From Eleusine coracana subsp. coracana (lineage: Eukaryota; Streptophyta; Magnoliopsida; Poales; Poaceae): DNA of 64,000 bases. A program made the position numbers and the translations under genes. The notes beneath the pieces were generated by a model. The model saw nothing but the letters and a program-made list of their open reading frames with translations, was not told where the DNA came from and made no database searches. Below, one piece after another: positions 35,673 through 46,912 of the stretch; the stretch's first letter is position 1; every line of letters starts with the position of its first letter. Location: NCBI GenBank assembly GCA_032690845.1, contig CM064420.1:62980707-63044706 (forward strand), in the 5' to 3' direction.

Positions 35673-36214
35673 CACTTTTATTTTCTCATACTGCTAACTG
35701 CCTGCCCATAGTTCTTTTTGGTCGATAATAATGCAATTTTGTAACTAAGGCTAAATCAGAATATTTTCCTCACGCTGCTACCTGCTTCTACTCATAGTAC
35801 ATTTTTATTTTTGGTTTTTTTGTCCCAATAATAGTGCAAGCTTTTGTAATTAATAAAGCTAAATTAAAAGCAGAAACATGTGCTTCAGCCAATCTTTGTT
35901 TTTTTTTTTTTTGGAATTCAGCCACTCTTTACTTGGAGCGTCATGAATGAAGCAATTAAGGTAACATAGACAGATGTCAAAGCAACATATGTACAGTAGT
36001 GCTCTTTGCTCACATTTTTTCCTTTTATACTATAGTTCCAACAGTTTACAAAGATATAATCCCAAAAATGCTGGATCGCAGCTAAATTCTGTTCTCAGCG
36101 ACACCGTGACCGTGCACATGAACAAAAAAAAATGATACCGCTAAAAGGCTCGTGTTCACTTTTTTTTTATATATCTACTATAGAGACATACAAAACCGAG
36201 AACGCCATCTAGCT
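35673..36214. other. Spacer between tRNA-Pro and the Pro/Gly-rich gene
   Basis: AT-rich DNA with long T runs. It probably contains the 3' UTR of the minus-strand gene that ends at 36215. No other feature is seen. Confidence 0.45.
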
Positions 36215-36812
36215 TCATTCGCTGTCGTCGGCGCCAAGGGAACTGATGCTCGGCTGGTTCGTCTGCTGTGCGCTGGGAGTCACACCTGCCGTCGCCGGCT
36301 GTGCCGTCGGCTGCGAGTCGCTCGCATCTCCGGCCGCCGCGCTGTCCCCATTGCCTTCTTCCACTCTACGACCCGCGGTCTCGGGGGCCGCCGCGCCATG
36401 GCCGGCGTAGTAGCCCGGCCGCTTAGGAGCAGCCGGCCCCACGCGCGCCGCCGTAGGAGTACGGGCGATTCCCCGCGTGGCGCGGCTGCTTCGGGAACGG
36501 GCCGGGTCCGCCTCGTCCTCCTCGGAACGGGCGGGGCCCGGGATGCCGGCGCTGCGGCTCGTACGGACGCAGCTCCCATTGGAACTGGGCGCGGTGCCGT
36601 GGCGCGGGCGGGCGCCCTTGGAAGTGGAACCCGCGGGGCGGCGGCTGCTGGCGCCCGCGCAACGACGACGGGAGCGGAGGCGGCGGGCGGTTGTCGAGCA
36701 CGTCCGGCGGCAGATCGCCGCGCGACACGAGGTACTCCGCGGCGAGGCGGCCGGCGGCCATCAGGACCTCTTCCTTCTCTTGCGGCGTCACCTCCTGCGC
36801 CGCCGCCGCCAT
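36215..36812 (-). CDS. Pro/Gly/Arg-rich protein of unknown function, with an apparent one-base frameshift
   Basis: The minus-strand gene starts at 36812 with MAAAAQEVTPQEKEEVLMAA and encodes a short helical N-terminus (AAGRLAAEYLVSRGDLPPDVL). A Pro- and Arg/Gly-rich middle with FRGGRGGPGPF follows. This frame stops at 36423, giving 129 residues. The adjacent frame continues smoothly from about 36442 with GPAAPKRPGYYAGHGA to DDSE and stops at 36215. The total span is one base more than a multiple of three, and the switch falls in a run of four C (36437-36440). The simplest reading is an extra base, from mutation or sequencing error; the full product would be about 198 residues. Relatives are described as hydroxyproline-rich or RGG-like proteins, and no function is known to me. 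The RGG-type repeats hint at RNA binding. Confidence 0.72.
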
Positions 36813-37540
36813 TGCCGTTCGTGGTCGTGCTCGCGCGCGGCTGGGCGCCTCCAGGCTGCATCGGCGTTTGCTCGACGATCGAGCGTGAGATGCCAAAGGC
36901 CGGAGAGGTGGAACGCAACACGAGATCGATAGCTTGAGGCGAGGCGTCGTCGTGGGCATGGAGGACGCTGCCGATTTAAAGGGCGCGGAAAGACGTGCCC
37001 GCGTCGGACTTGGCTCCGTGTCGTGGGCTGAAGTCCGACTCGGACACTGCAGCATAAAATGGAGCCCATTACCCATGTAGCTTAAAGGCCTATTAGGTCA
37101 TATGGCCCACCTCTCTGCTTATAGTTATGCAATGTGATCATGCCGGCCCAAAAACTGCAGGTAAATAAAGGATTTACCCTCACAAGTCATAAACCAAATC
37201 AATAGCTAATGCAAACACTCAATACGACGACTTCAATGCATCAATCTATGCTCCTATGATTTCATAAATCAAAAGGCAACAGAGTAATCAACAAGGATAA
37301 TTATTCCCAGGAGTACTAAATTTATTTACATTGACAGGCAACAGAGTGAACAATGTATGCTTCTATGATTTCGATCTCCCACAAGGCCACAAGTTGTTCG
37401 TGGCGCTGTATCTTTTCGAATAAGACATGCTTCATGGAATCATGGATCATATTTGCCAATTCAGAACTTACATCTGCGGGTCCTTTTTGTCCCCCCATAA
37501 AACATGTTCTGGGCGCCTAAGCTTTACAGGACCTGATAAG
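36813..37540. other. Spacer between the Pro/Gly-rich gene and SHOC1
   Basis: The left part is the leader and promoter of the minus-strand gene ending at 36812. A TATA-like TTTAAAT lies near 36973-36980. The right part should hold the 3' UTR of SHOC1. No extra gene is supported. The in-frame ATG at 37076 would add 88 residues of non-conserved look and is not preferred. Confidence 0.5.
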
Positions 37541-40500
37541 CTACGTGCCTTCTTCCCGGTACCTTTTCCGAAAGCCAGATCCAACATCAGGGCTGCCTTG
37601 GTGTCTCCAGACTAGCTTGCTTTGTTTTTCCTTTCCATATGTTGTATATGAAAGTTTCTGCAAGAGTTTACCCAGAGTGAAATTGGTTAATCCTAAATAT
37701 TAGCACGCAAAAAACAAATAAGCACTATGCAGTTTGTATGCACATACCTGTCTCGCCCTCTTGTCCACAGGAGTCCATGATGGCTCGATGGATGGTATGA
37801 TGCTCTTCTCATGATTTATGCTTGGTTGTATCATGAAATCCCTTCTTACCCGATTGCTCTGTACTTTAGCTCCTTCTCTGCTTTTCCCATACCTGTGAGC
37901 CCCGTCCGAAGGGCCCTGGTCCCTCACTGGTGTGTCTATTGTTATTTGATATCTGACAGATCCAGTAGGGCCATAGCTGTGAGCGCCATTTGAGGAAGGG
38001 CTCTGGTCCTTCGAAGGAGTACGTGCATTTCTTTGATATCTGAAAGATTCAACAGGAGGAGCGTGCAGAATTCTTGATGAGCCATCCCTCATTCTTGGAT
38101 TTGACAACATTGCTGAAGCCTTGCATCTATCTCTCCCCTGGCGTGATATTCTCCTCTCATTCATTTGCCGCAAAAAATCTCTTTCCCAACCTAAGCCTTG
38201 TGACGTTGGATTGGAGCCAAAATCTTGTTTCATAAAAGCAAGCGAGCTTGCTGGATTTTGCATCATTTCCTCACCTGATTCATGGTATCTGCTGCCAGGA
38301 TAGTCTCTGCAAGAGCTTGTGGCGAAATCCCCATGTAACTGACCGCTCCTTGTTTCATTTATACCGCATGGGATATCCCACTCACCAATATCATTGTTGA
38401 TCTCCAATGCAGTAGGAAATCTCCGATGACCGCAAGCTCTGTCGAGTGATGGTCTTCTAGTTGCAAAGGCACTTTGGATCGGTTTTGTGCCTCCAAATTC
38501 AGACTGCGAAGAATAGTTGCATATATCCACGATGCTGTTAGTTCTTTCATTGTATGTTCTCAAATTTGGAGTCAGCACATTGTTGAAATCATCATATATC
38601 CTCTGATTGCCAGTAACAGCATTCATACCACGCTTTCCTTGCTGATGAGAGACATGTTCACTCCCCAGATTCAAACTGTGATCAAACTTAAATACTTCTG
38701 GAAACTCAGGGAATGTATCCTCCATGTTAGAGAATTTTTTCATCTTAGATGGTGAGAATATCTTATCATGTTCTACATAATCACCACATAACTGATTAAG
38801 GGTGTTAGCGCGGAGAGGATCATTAATTGGAACTGAAACATCTTGCAAGGCAGACTTTTTCCTTTTCCTGGGAGAATACAACAATGCACTGCTGATATCT
38901 GAATCTACAGAAGAGCAGTCAGTCATTACGGACCTTGATTCACCTAGTTCACCAAATTTGCACAAAATACTGAAGAGAGAAATGCTCTGTGGAGGCAAGT
39001 GATACTTTTCCACAGCCTGAATGCGCTGCTCATGTGACCAACTGAGGAAATCCATAAGATTGCCAGAAGAAAGTATCTTGTGTGCAGACAGAGGATTAAC
39101 TGAAGGAAATGCCGTGAGAAAGGATTCAATCAGGTTTTCTGTTTCAGGAACATCCGGAGAACAATCTCTATTTATCCTAGTCATATTTCTGATGCAATTG
39201 AGAATAATTTGATCTGTTAATTTGGGAGTTCCTGAGAAGAATATCTGCAAGTTCATGTCCAGGCTAGCAGCTGAAGCATACAGAGAATCAAATTCCTCCA
39301 TTACACTATAAAGGAAGTGGCTTTCGCCCTCAAAGGCCTGCAAAGTTGAACATGAAAATTGTTTGTTACAATATATCAAACGATAGCACAAATAAATTTG
39401 CGTAATATATATGCACTAATAAGCCATGGAAGGCATGAAATGGCAACTCTGTTAGGGAAGAAAAAGAAAAACTTCAACAGGACTGAAAAACCAATTACCA
39501 TTATGCAGCCACTGAAAGAGAAGCTAAGTGGCATCAGAGTGTCAGTAACAATATCTTCTATAAAATCTGCTATACTGGGTGTCTCCGATGATGCCGTAAA
39601 ATCACTGGACCTGAAGCTTCTTACATCATACCATACTAAACAAATTGCAGGGCTGAGTATTAGGTCTACAGGCAGGTTAACATCTCGTTCTACAACCTGC
39701 ATTCCTTCTTTTTCCAAAGCTAGTATCTGCTGATAAGATGATCTCCGAGAAAATAGCATACATTTTCCATGATTCCCAGTATTTACAACAATCACTACCT
39801 CTGGAGCAGCAAACCGCCCCGACATGATGCTGTCAATTTTCACACAGGAAGGGAAATCACTAGCAGAAATGTTATCCTGGTGAACTTTTATCACATTGGC
39901 AGAGACAGAAGACGTAGAGCTACTTTTCTCAATTGCAGACACAAAAAGATTGCCAGTGGTTATTTTGTTCAAACTCTTGAGCTGTTCGGCTGGAGGCACA
40001 AAGTTATGTGAACCAACAATATTCTTTTCGCCCTGATTTCCCGGACCATTCAGTTGGCCATCTACAGGCAATTTTGTTGATAAATCAGCAGTAAAATGTT
40101 GGCTCAGCTTTTCCTGCAGATGTTGTTCTTGATTGGTAGCCGGTATAAAGTTTAATGAATCAACAATACGCATTTTGTTCATCTTCTCCTGCAAATCTTT
40201 CTGCAGTGTATGCAAAACAGCATCCTGCAAGTCAGGAGAAACACATAATCTCTTGTGTTAAAAGAAGCAGTTGCTGCCGTATAAGCCATTGGAGTCTGAT
40301 GTACCTCAAAAATGAGTTATGAACAAGAACAATTAAAAATGAAATGCATACCACTTACTTTGCCCAAAATGTAATATCCATGTTTAGCAGAACTGTGAAT
40401 CAGGGATAAAATTTACAATTGTAAGCTAACTCTACAGTTATTTGCATATTCCATCTTGCAGGTTTGAATAAACTTTAGTCAGTCATGTATAAATAAAACA

Positions 40501-43500
40501 ATAATAATTAATAGGCTGGACTCTCATTCTAAATATTTTGTGTTATAAATTACAAACAGGCATTCTACCTCCATCTCTATTCTTCAGTCTAGGAATTTGT
40601 GGAACTCATTGGGAACAGAGACACTCTAAACTATGAACATAATTGATATGTTCCAACACAAAAGCACAATACTTAATGGATAATCGAGGTACTTAACCAA
40701 ATCAATGACTCAGAAGATGAGACACACGTTTACAACAACAAAGCCTTTTAGCTCAAAGCAAGTTGGAGTGGGCTAGAGATGAGACACCTCTTTCATCATA
40801 CATTCATATTAAAATGCATTTGTGCTTCAACAGAATGCAGCTATATGCTATGAATACTTGAACAGCATGACTAAAATTTATGTGAAGATTGAATAAGTGC
40901 AAGCACCGAAGAGAAAAAATTGACACTCACCACTGTGGATTTCAAATCCTTGTCTGTGCAGTTGTCCTCAATAAACGCAACTGGAAAATCTTCAGCATCC
41001 ATTTTGACATACATGAAATGAAGTGGTGGCAAACTATTTAATTTGGGAGCCAAAGATAACAAGGTGGATGATTCGTTTGGGCCTCCATATTCCAGTATGA
41101 TGCCAAACTCACAGAAAGGGAACAAAGCTGGAATAGCCCTTCAAAATCAAAATGAAAGAAATGATAACTATTTGATAGCAGACATGCTAAATCATAAAAC
41201 ATGCAGAAAAAAAATATCGTTCATACAAGATGGTACTGAACTGTGATGTGAATATATGGAGCATACATGTCTACTTTTTCTAAGATCGACACAATGCAGT
41301 ATATGTATGTACATCAAAATTATCCAAGCCCAAAAGTATTTTGTGATGCAAGATAATTCATTGAGTTAGCAGGCGAACTACCTCTAAAAGCATATTCTTC
41401 TAGGCTTGTAATCTGACAAGCGGTAAGGAAAAAAAAAAGCAGACCAACAACCTGGAATGAACAATTTATGCAACTCATAAAATTTTGCTCAAATAAAAAT
41501 GAACTCAATTTTGCTTTGTGATTCCCCTACAGTTAGAACTGATGTGAAGCATTCACCAGTTTGAAATTTAACCCAATATTTTAGCACTTCGAAAAAACAG
41601 GGAAAAAAATGAGGAGATATTGTAGTCAAGAAAAACATGCATACTGGCATACTGCAACATGAGCTGATTGCGTCCAACCAGATACGAGAGTGAGACTTTA
41701 CTGGACTAATCACTACTACTATGAAGAAATTATTGCATCAATCAAAATTAAACCACTCATGACACCACAAACATTGGAAGCAAACTGCATACTTCATGAT
41801 ATATGAATAGCGGCCTACCATTCTTACCAATATGTTAGCATGAATAGTTCTAAAGAAAATGAAGTGCCAGAAAAATAAAGTTACCAGAAAAATTGCTTCT
41901 TATGTTAATTGAATTGTATAAAGAAAAATGAAAGAGCAAGAAAACTGAAACTGCAATAATCATGTGGGCTTACTTGTTATCTAGCAGAATGCAATCAGAT
42001 TTCCATAAGTCTTTCAGCGCCCAAGCTTTAGAGCTTGTCTCAGTTAGAGGATCTGCATAAGTTGCAGCAGGGTATTTTCCCAACTCGACAGATGTCATTT
42101 TCATGGAAGTTAGCTTTTGACCCAACGGCGGCCAGAAAGCTCTATCCGAAACTATAAGGATCTTTTGGCCAATTTGGGTATTAGATCTCAGGATTGCCTC
42201 GATGCTAGATAATGATGGATGAGACTCAAGTAGTTGCCTCTCAACATTCTGCTGTGCTTCTCCAATGCAACATTGAATATTTCTTAACCTCTCAGGAATA
42301 TTTTCAAAGCTTCCAGTTAGATTGCCTATGTACAGATGGGCAGCATGAAGACCAAAGAAACATAGGTAATATGCAATCTGCTTCAGTGCATACAATACAA
42401 TAAGCTCCATCTTCTCTTCAAGTTTACAGCCATTATACAAGCTGCGGGAACCTTCTCCAGTTATCAGTTCAAGAAGCTTCTGTTTCGAGATGCCTAAACC
42501 TTGCTCATCTGAGAAGAAATTTCTTAAATATGCACTTTCCCGCAAAGCAGATGTATAGCTTACATGGATGTCTTTGATAAGGCCTCGGATAAGATCTGAG
42601 GGAGTGACCGGATAAATTTCTATGAGTTTGTCAACTTTTGGTCTGGTTGAAACAGGAATTGCTTGCTGTTTTGAAGGGGGAATGTCCAAAGTTGCAACAA
42701 TCTCATTGTTCTTTACTCCATTAGTGTCACTCCTGCCATTCAAGTAGAAGTTTAGGCCGTCGGATCGTGACATTGACTCAAATAAGGAAGATGCCTTTTC
42801 TGACTTCAATTTCTCCAAGTGGCTCTGATCTCTATCATCATTTTCTTTCCTGTACTTATGAGCTGTTTCCGGAATAGATGGCGGATCATGAGATAAAGTT
42901 GCAGGAACATAAACTTCATTCTTCCTGTCTTCGTGTCGAACCTTTGGGCTTCTCTGAAAATCCCCCAGAAAATCAATGCCAAGATCTGATGTCTGCTGAC
43001 AAATTTTCAGCTCAGAGTTTACGCTGCAAGGTTTTACCTCCTCAACCATGCTTGCATAAGTAGAGCAGATCTCCCTGTTGCATGGCCCTTCCAACAGAAG
43101 ATGCCAATCCAAGAAAATTCCATCTGCTGCAGATAGAGGAAGTGGTTTCAGGGAGGACAGTACTTCTTCTATAAGAGGGAGCACAGATGTCATTTCTTCA
43201 TCATCTGTTAAAATAGGCACAGGTAGTGATTTGAATGTACCATCACTTAGAGCCAACTCAGAGCTAACCACTGATTCATAGAAACGTCTTGCTGAATCAA
43301 AGTCATTTTTGAATATTTCATCAGATGTATTCATTTCAGATTTCTCAGACTCAGCAAGCATCTCGAAGGCATCTTTGGAAGGAAATTCAACAATCTCTAC
43401 CTCCTCCAGACGAACAAAGCAAGGCAAGTCTGAACAGGTCCCATCAGGCTTGAGAGGGTATATTGCTGACTTCTTATCCAGTAAAATATTACCATTGATC

Positions 43501-45538
43501 TTCACAAGATCCATTTCGGCTACAGCCTTGGCTGTAATTGATTCATCCGTCTGACAGCCCACATGTGGGGCATCTTTGCAAACCAAGGACAACATGTCCA
43601 CATCTGATTTCAAGAACTCAGTTGAGTCGAATGCTGGATGAGGAACTTGTGATCCATCATTCAAGTGTTCAACAACACTAAGAAAAATATTGGATATCTC
43701 TGGCTTAGTTGAACACTCATCAAGCTCCCAAGCATGCCTACTAATCTCCAGTTGAGGTATCATTACATCATGATCTAGTTTTGCAATTTCCAAGCAGTCA
43801 CTATCCCTTGCATCAGAGCAGTCCCCATCAACATCTTGCTTTACAGGGATTTTTTCTACATGATAAATTGACTCGGCAAGTTCAACTGGGTATGGTATTG
43901 TTATCTCAGTGTCCATATCAATGAAATCCTGTTACAAAGTAAAGAAAAGTTTAGGAGCCTTGAGAACACTGTGCAATAATTTGGTAAGAATGTGACACTT
44001 TAATGTCAGGAATCACAAGGCAACATAAGGACATTCAAATCAGTAAATGTCAACAACTTCAACTGGTTTGCATGCTTCATTATGTACTTTTTAGTAAATG
44101 GTTGGTGACAAGAGGGATGTAAATACTTTACTGTTGACACTACATACACAAAAAGTAGGACTTAAGATTGCACCCTGTTTAGTTCTAAAATCACACAAGC
44201 CTTTGGAGGGAACAGAACAGTATGTTATCATATACTATGGTGCGTGTCTGTGTGATGTATCATGAGAATAAATTTTAGTGAGTAAAAAAGTTCGGTAAAG
44301 GAATGAAAGCACCACAACATCTGATTTTAAATTGGTCAACCTAAGACAGTAAGCCATAATGATAACTTCTGCTAGGAGTCTATACAGTTGAGCACAACAT
44401 TTTCTATCTCTCAAAACTAACCTGCAACTTCAAACAAATAAAAAGAGGATTACAGAGTAGTAAATTGCTTGAAAGTTAGATGGCATGATATAGACTACCA
44501 AATGGAATTTCACTTCTGGTACACGGAATGATAAGGTGACACCACCATCCGACTCTTCACCATCTAACAATGCAAGTTTGCTCTGCAAAACCTTTGATGC
44601 CACAAAACAACAGCGTTTCAGACGGAGTAACGAGCTACATTACAAGTTAGACTGAAATGTATCTTACCTGCAGGAAGTCGATCTCTATAACCTCAAACTT
44701 GAACTCCTTTAACAGCTCCCCTCCCTAGCACCACATTATGCAGAAATCACATAAAAATCTTATATGCAACAATGACAGCATAAAAGAACAAGATGTAACT
44801 TAGATCACCTTCGTAACTGTGGACGTCCCCAGATTCGTTCCCTCCTCACAATTATCGCGGCTGATCCCGTCCAATCCCTTGAATAACACACACAACTGTT
44901 CAGAAATGCTACACAGGAGGAACAATGACAGTCCAAAAGTACACCGAGTCCAATCATAAAGCTTCACTTGCCTTGGGCACGTCGCAAGCAACAGGATCCG
45001 TCCTGCTGAACCCCTTGCCATTCCCGCCTCTGCCGTAGAGGAAGTCATCCACAACTCCCTCTCCCTGCGTGAAACACCCGAGCTATTTCAATTCACAAAG
45101 GCCACACGATGACACGACACACGACTACAGCACAGAAGCACGCAACTGAACAAAAGCACACAAACCACCACAGAAATCCGAGCTATCCGAACCGAACCCA
45201 CGGCACTAGGGAATCGAACCCCTAAGGCGCGGCGGCGGGCTCACCTCGTCGGCGTCGGGGATATCCGGCACGGGCAGGGGCCGCGGGATGACGGCGGCAA
45301 GGAAATCCGAGAGCGCGTTGGCGACAGGGAAGGAGTAGATGTCATCACCGGAGACGCTCGGGTAGGGGAGGAGGTCGGCGGGGAAAGGGTCCGGGTCGGG
45401 GAGGTAGGGGTCGGGAGGAAGGACCGGGTCGGGGAGGGAAGGGAAGGGCAAGGCCGCTACGGCTAGCGCCTGGTCGGAGGAGGAGGCGTCCGCCGCCACC
45501 GGCGCGAAGTAGTCGGCGGCGAGGAAGCGGGTCCGCAT
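37541..45538 (-). CDS. SHOC1: SHOC1 (SHORTAGE IN CHIASMATA 1), XPF-like meiotic crossover protein
   Basis: Ten exons on the minus strand: 45245-45538, 44972-45064, 44809-44877, 44668-44724, 44499-44582, 41974-43928, 40931-41138, 39499-40224, 37748-39337 and 37541-37657. They join in frame to 1730 residues. The start MRTRFLAADYF and the end GFRKRYREEGT match the plant SHOC1 termini. A degenerate XPF nuclease-like core is visible around FPFCEFGIILEYGG (about 854-868), without the ERKxxxD active site, as expected for this family. A helix-hairpin-helix region lies at about 1230-1292 (FPSVNPLSAHKILSSGNLMD). SHOC1, the homolog of yeast Zip2, works with PTD/Spo16 in class I crossover formation and binds branched DNA in meiotic nuclei. 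The 651-codon exon 6 is acidic and low in conservation. Intron 2 (44878-44971) has a GC donor. The family call is very likely; exact borders rest on frame continuity. Confidence 0.93.
44878..44971 (-). other. Probable GC-AG intron (SHOC1 intron 2)
   Basis: Reading the minus strand, exon 2 ends GTGCCCAAG and the intron begins GCAAGT, the strong context known for GC-AG introns. It ends TTCAAG before GGATTGGACGG. Both flanking exons are 93 and 69 bases and keep phase 0. No GT donor nearby keeps the frame with a similar product. The 94-base size is normal for a short plant intron. Confidence 0.72.
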
Positions 45539-46912
45539 GGCGAGGCGCCGCGGGGAAGGGAAGGGGAGCGCCGGAGTGGGGAGTCGGAACTGCTAGTGGG
45601 AATGGCGGAGAAGCGGCGGAGGGAGTGAGGGACCACACGCTGTTTGAAGGGTTTTAGGCTGTGGAGCAAGTTGATTTGAAATTTGAAATTGAATTTCATC
45701 GGCTGTTCTTTATTTTTCTCGAAAGGTAAATACCGTGGGTAATGGGCCGAATTGCATGGAGCCGGATGCTAGCTTTACTGGGCCGAGCCTCTCAACGATA
45801 GTGACGCAGTCAAAACAAGGCCTGTTGGCCCACTATCCCGGTGTTGCTTGTTCTTCGGATGAATCATCGGATGCTTAGCTCATGCGTCAGTTGGTCGTCG
45901 CACACCACAAATTCGAACACGCGATTGCAACGGTAGCCGCATGGGCAGCAACGTGTGAGCGAAAGGAGATTGAAAAATGACGCGTACATCGCAGAAAGAT
46001 CGCTCAGTTCAGTTGGTGACGACGTCCCGCAGACTGGTTTGTGTTCCCCTCAGATCAGATTCCAAACTGCTGGCCCTTACATATCGAGGCTACCGGTGTC
46101 AAGAGTCCGAGTCGCCCGCATTTCATTCTGCTCGCTTTACGCCATTCCGTTGCTCCCCCGAAACCAGATCATCAACCCCCGGCGCCTGCATATTCATCGA
46201 ATGCGATTGCTCAGCGGCGCCGGCGACCGCCGACCAGAAGTCCAACTTCTTGGTGCACCTGCAGCGTAACGTGGGACGGTGGGAGCAATAGAAGGTTAAG
46301 CAGGTGATTGGAATTTGTTTCTTATCTGTGATAACAGAGTTTTTTTTTTATTCATCTCTTGCGCGAATACTGTCATTTACTGGTGCGTAAGCGTAATTTT
46401 GATAGGACTAGATAGCTCTTCAGATCAAGAGGTAGCACGGTGTGCATATCCATGTCACGCCCAGATTCAAATATAGTCTTTAAAAAAAAGAGACTTGCTA
46501 ATTTTCAATCATTGTTTTAAGCCATTAATTCTAGATTCAATAGTTTACGATTATTATACAGAAAATTCTATAAATAAAAAATCTAAATATAAAAGAACAA
46601 ATTATTAATTAAAAACTTTCAGCTAAGAAATATATAAAAAAACTCAAGTGTTCTAGAGTATTATTGACCGCGTCTTGTCCTGTGAACCTGCATGAGCCTC
46701 CATGCGTAGCACACGTGGCCGCGCCCTCCTGAGCGATCGGCGCGGATGCAACGTTCTCTAGCCACCCCCACTCCTCCGAGTGCGCGATCTAGTAATTCAA
46801 TTCCTACGATGCAGCAGGGCTCACCAGGTTCCTCCTCCTCTCTTCCAGGGACGAGGCGACAGCAAAATAATATCTGGCTTCGAATCGCCTGAGGAGGGAA
46901 GCGGCGGCGGCG
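45539..46912. other. Divergent promoter region between SHOC1 and the O-glucosyltransferase
   Basis: The two genes start head to head, 1374 bases apart between start codons. The middle is AT-rich (46330-46650) with GC-rich flanks. 46800-46900 contains CTCCTCCTCTCTTCC, a pyrimidine patch probably near the glucosyltransferase start site. I see no third gene. The short frames at 45955-46307 lack any coding look. Confidence 0.55.

Noticed and set aside
36280..36921. Long Ala/Pro/Arg-rich minus-strand frame overlapping the Pro/Gly-rich gene
   Set aside because: It is the shifted-frame shadow of the real gene, with composition typical of GC-rich antisense or off-frame reading and no domain.
36813..37077. 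Upstream start at 37076 for the Pro/Gly-rich gene
   Set aside because: It would place 88 non-conserved residues before the typical MAAAAQEVTPQ start, and it lies upstream of the TATA-like site.
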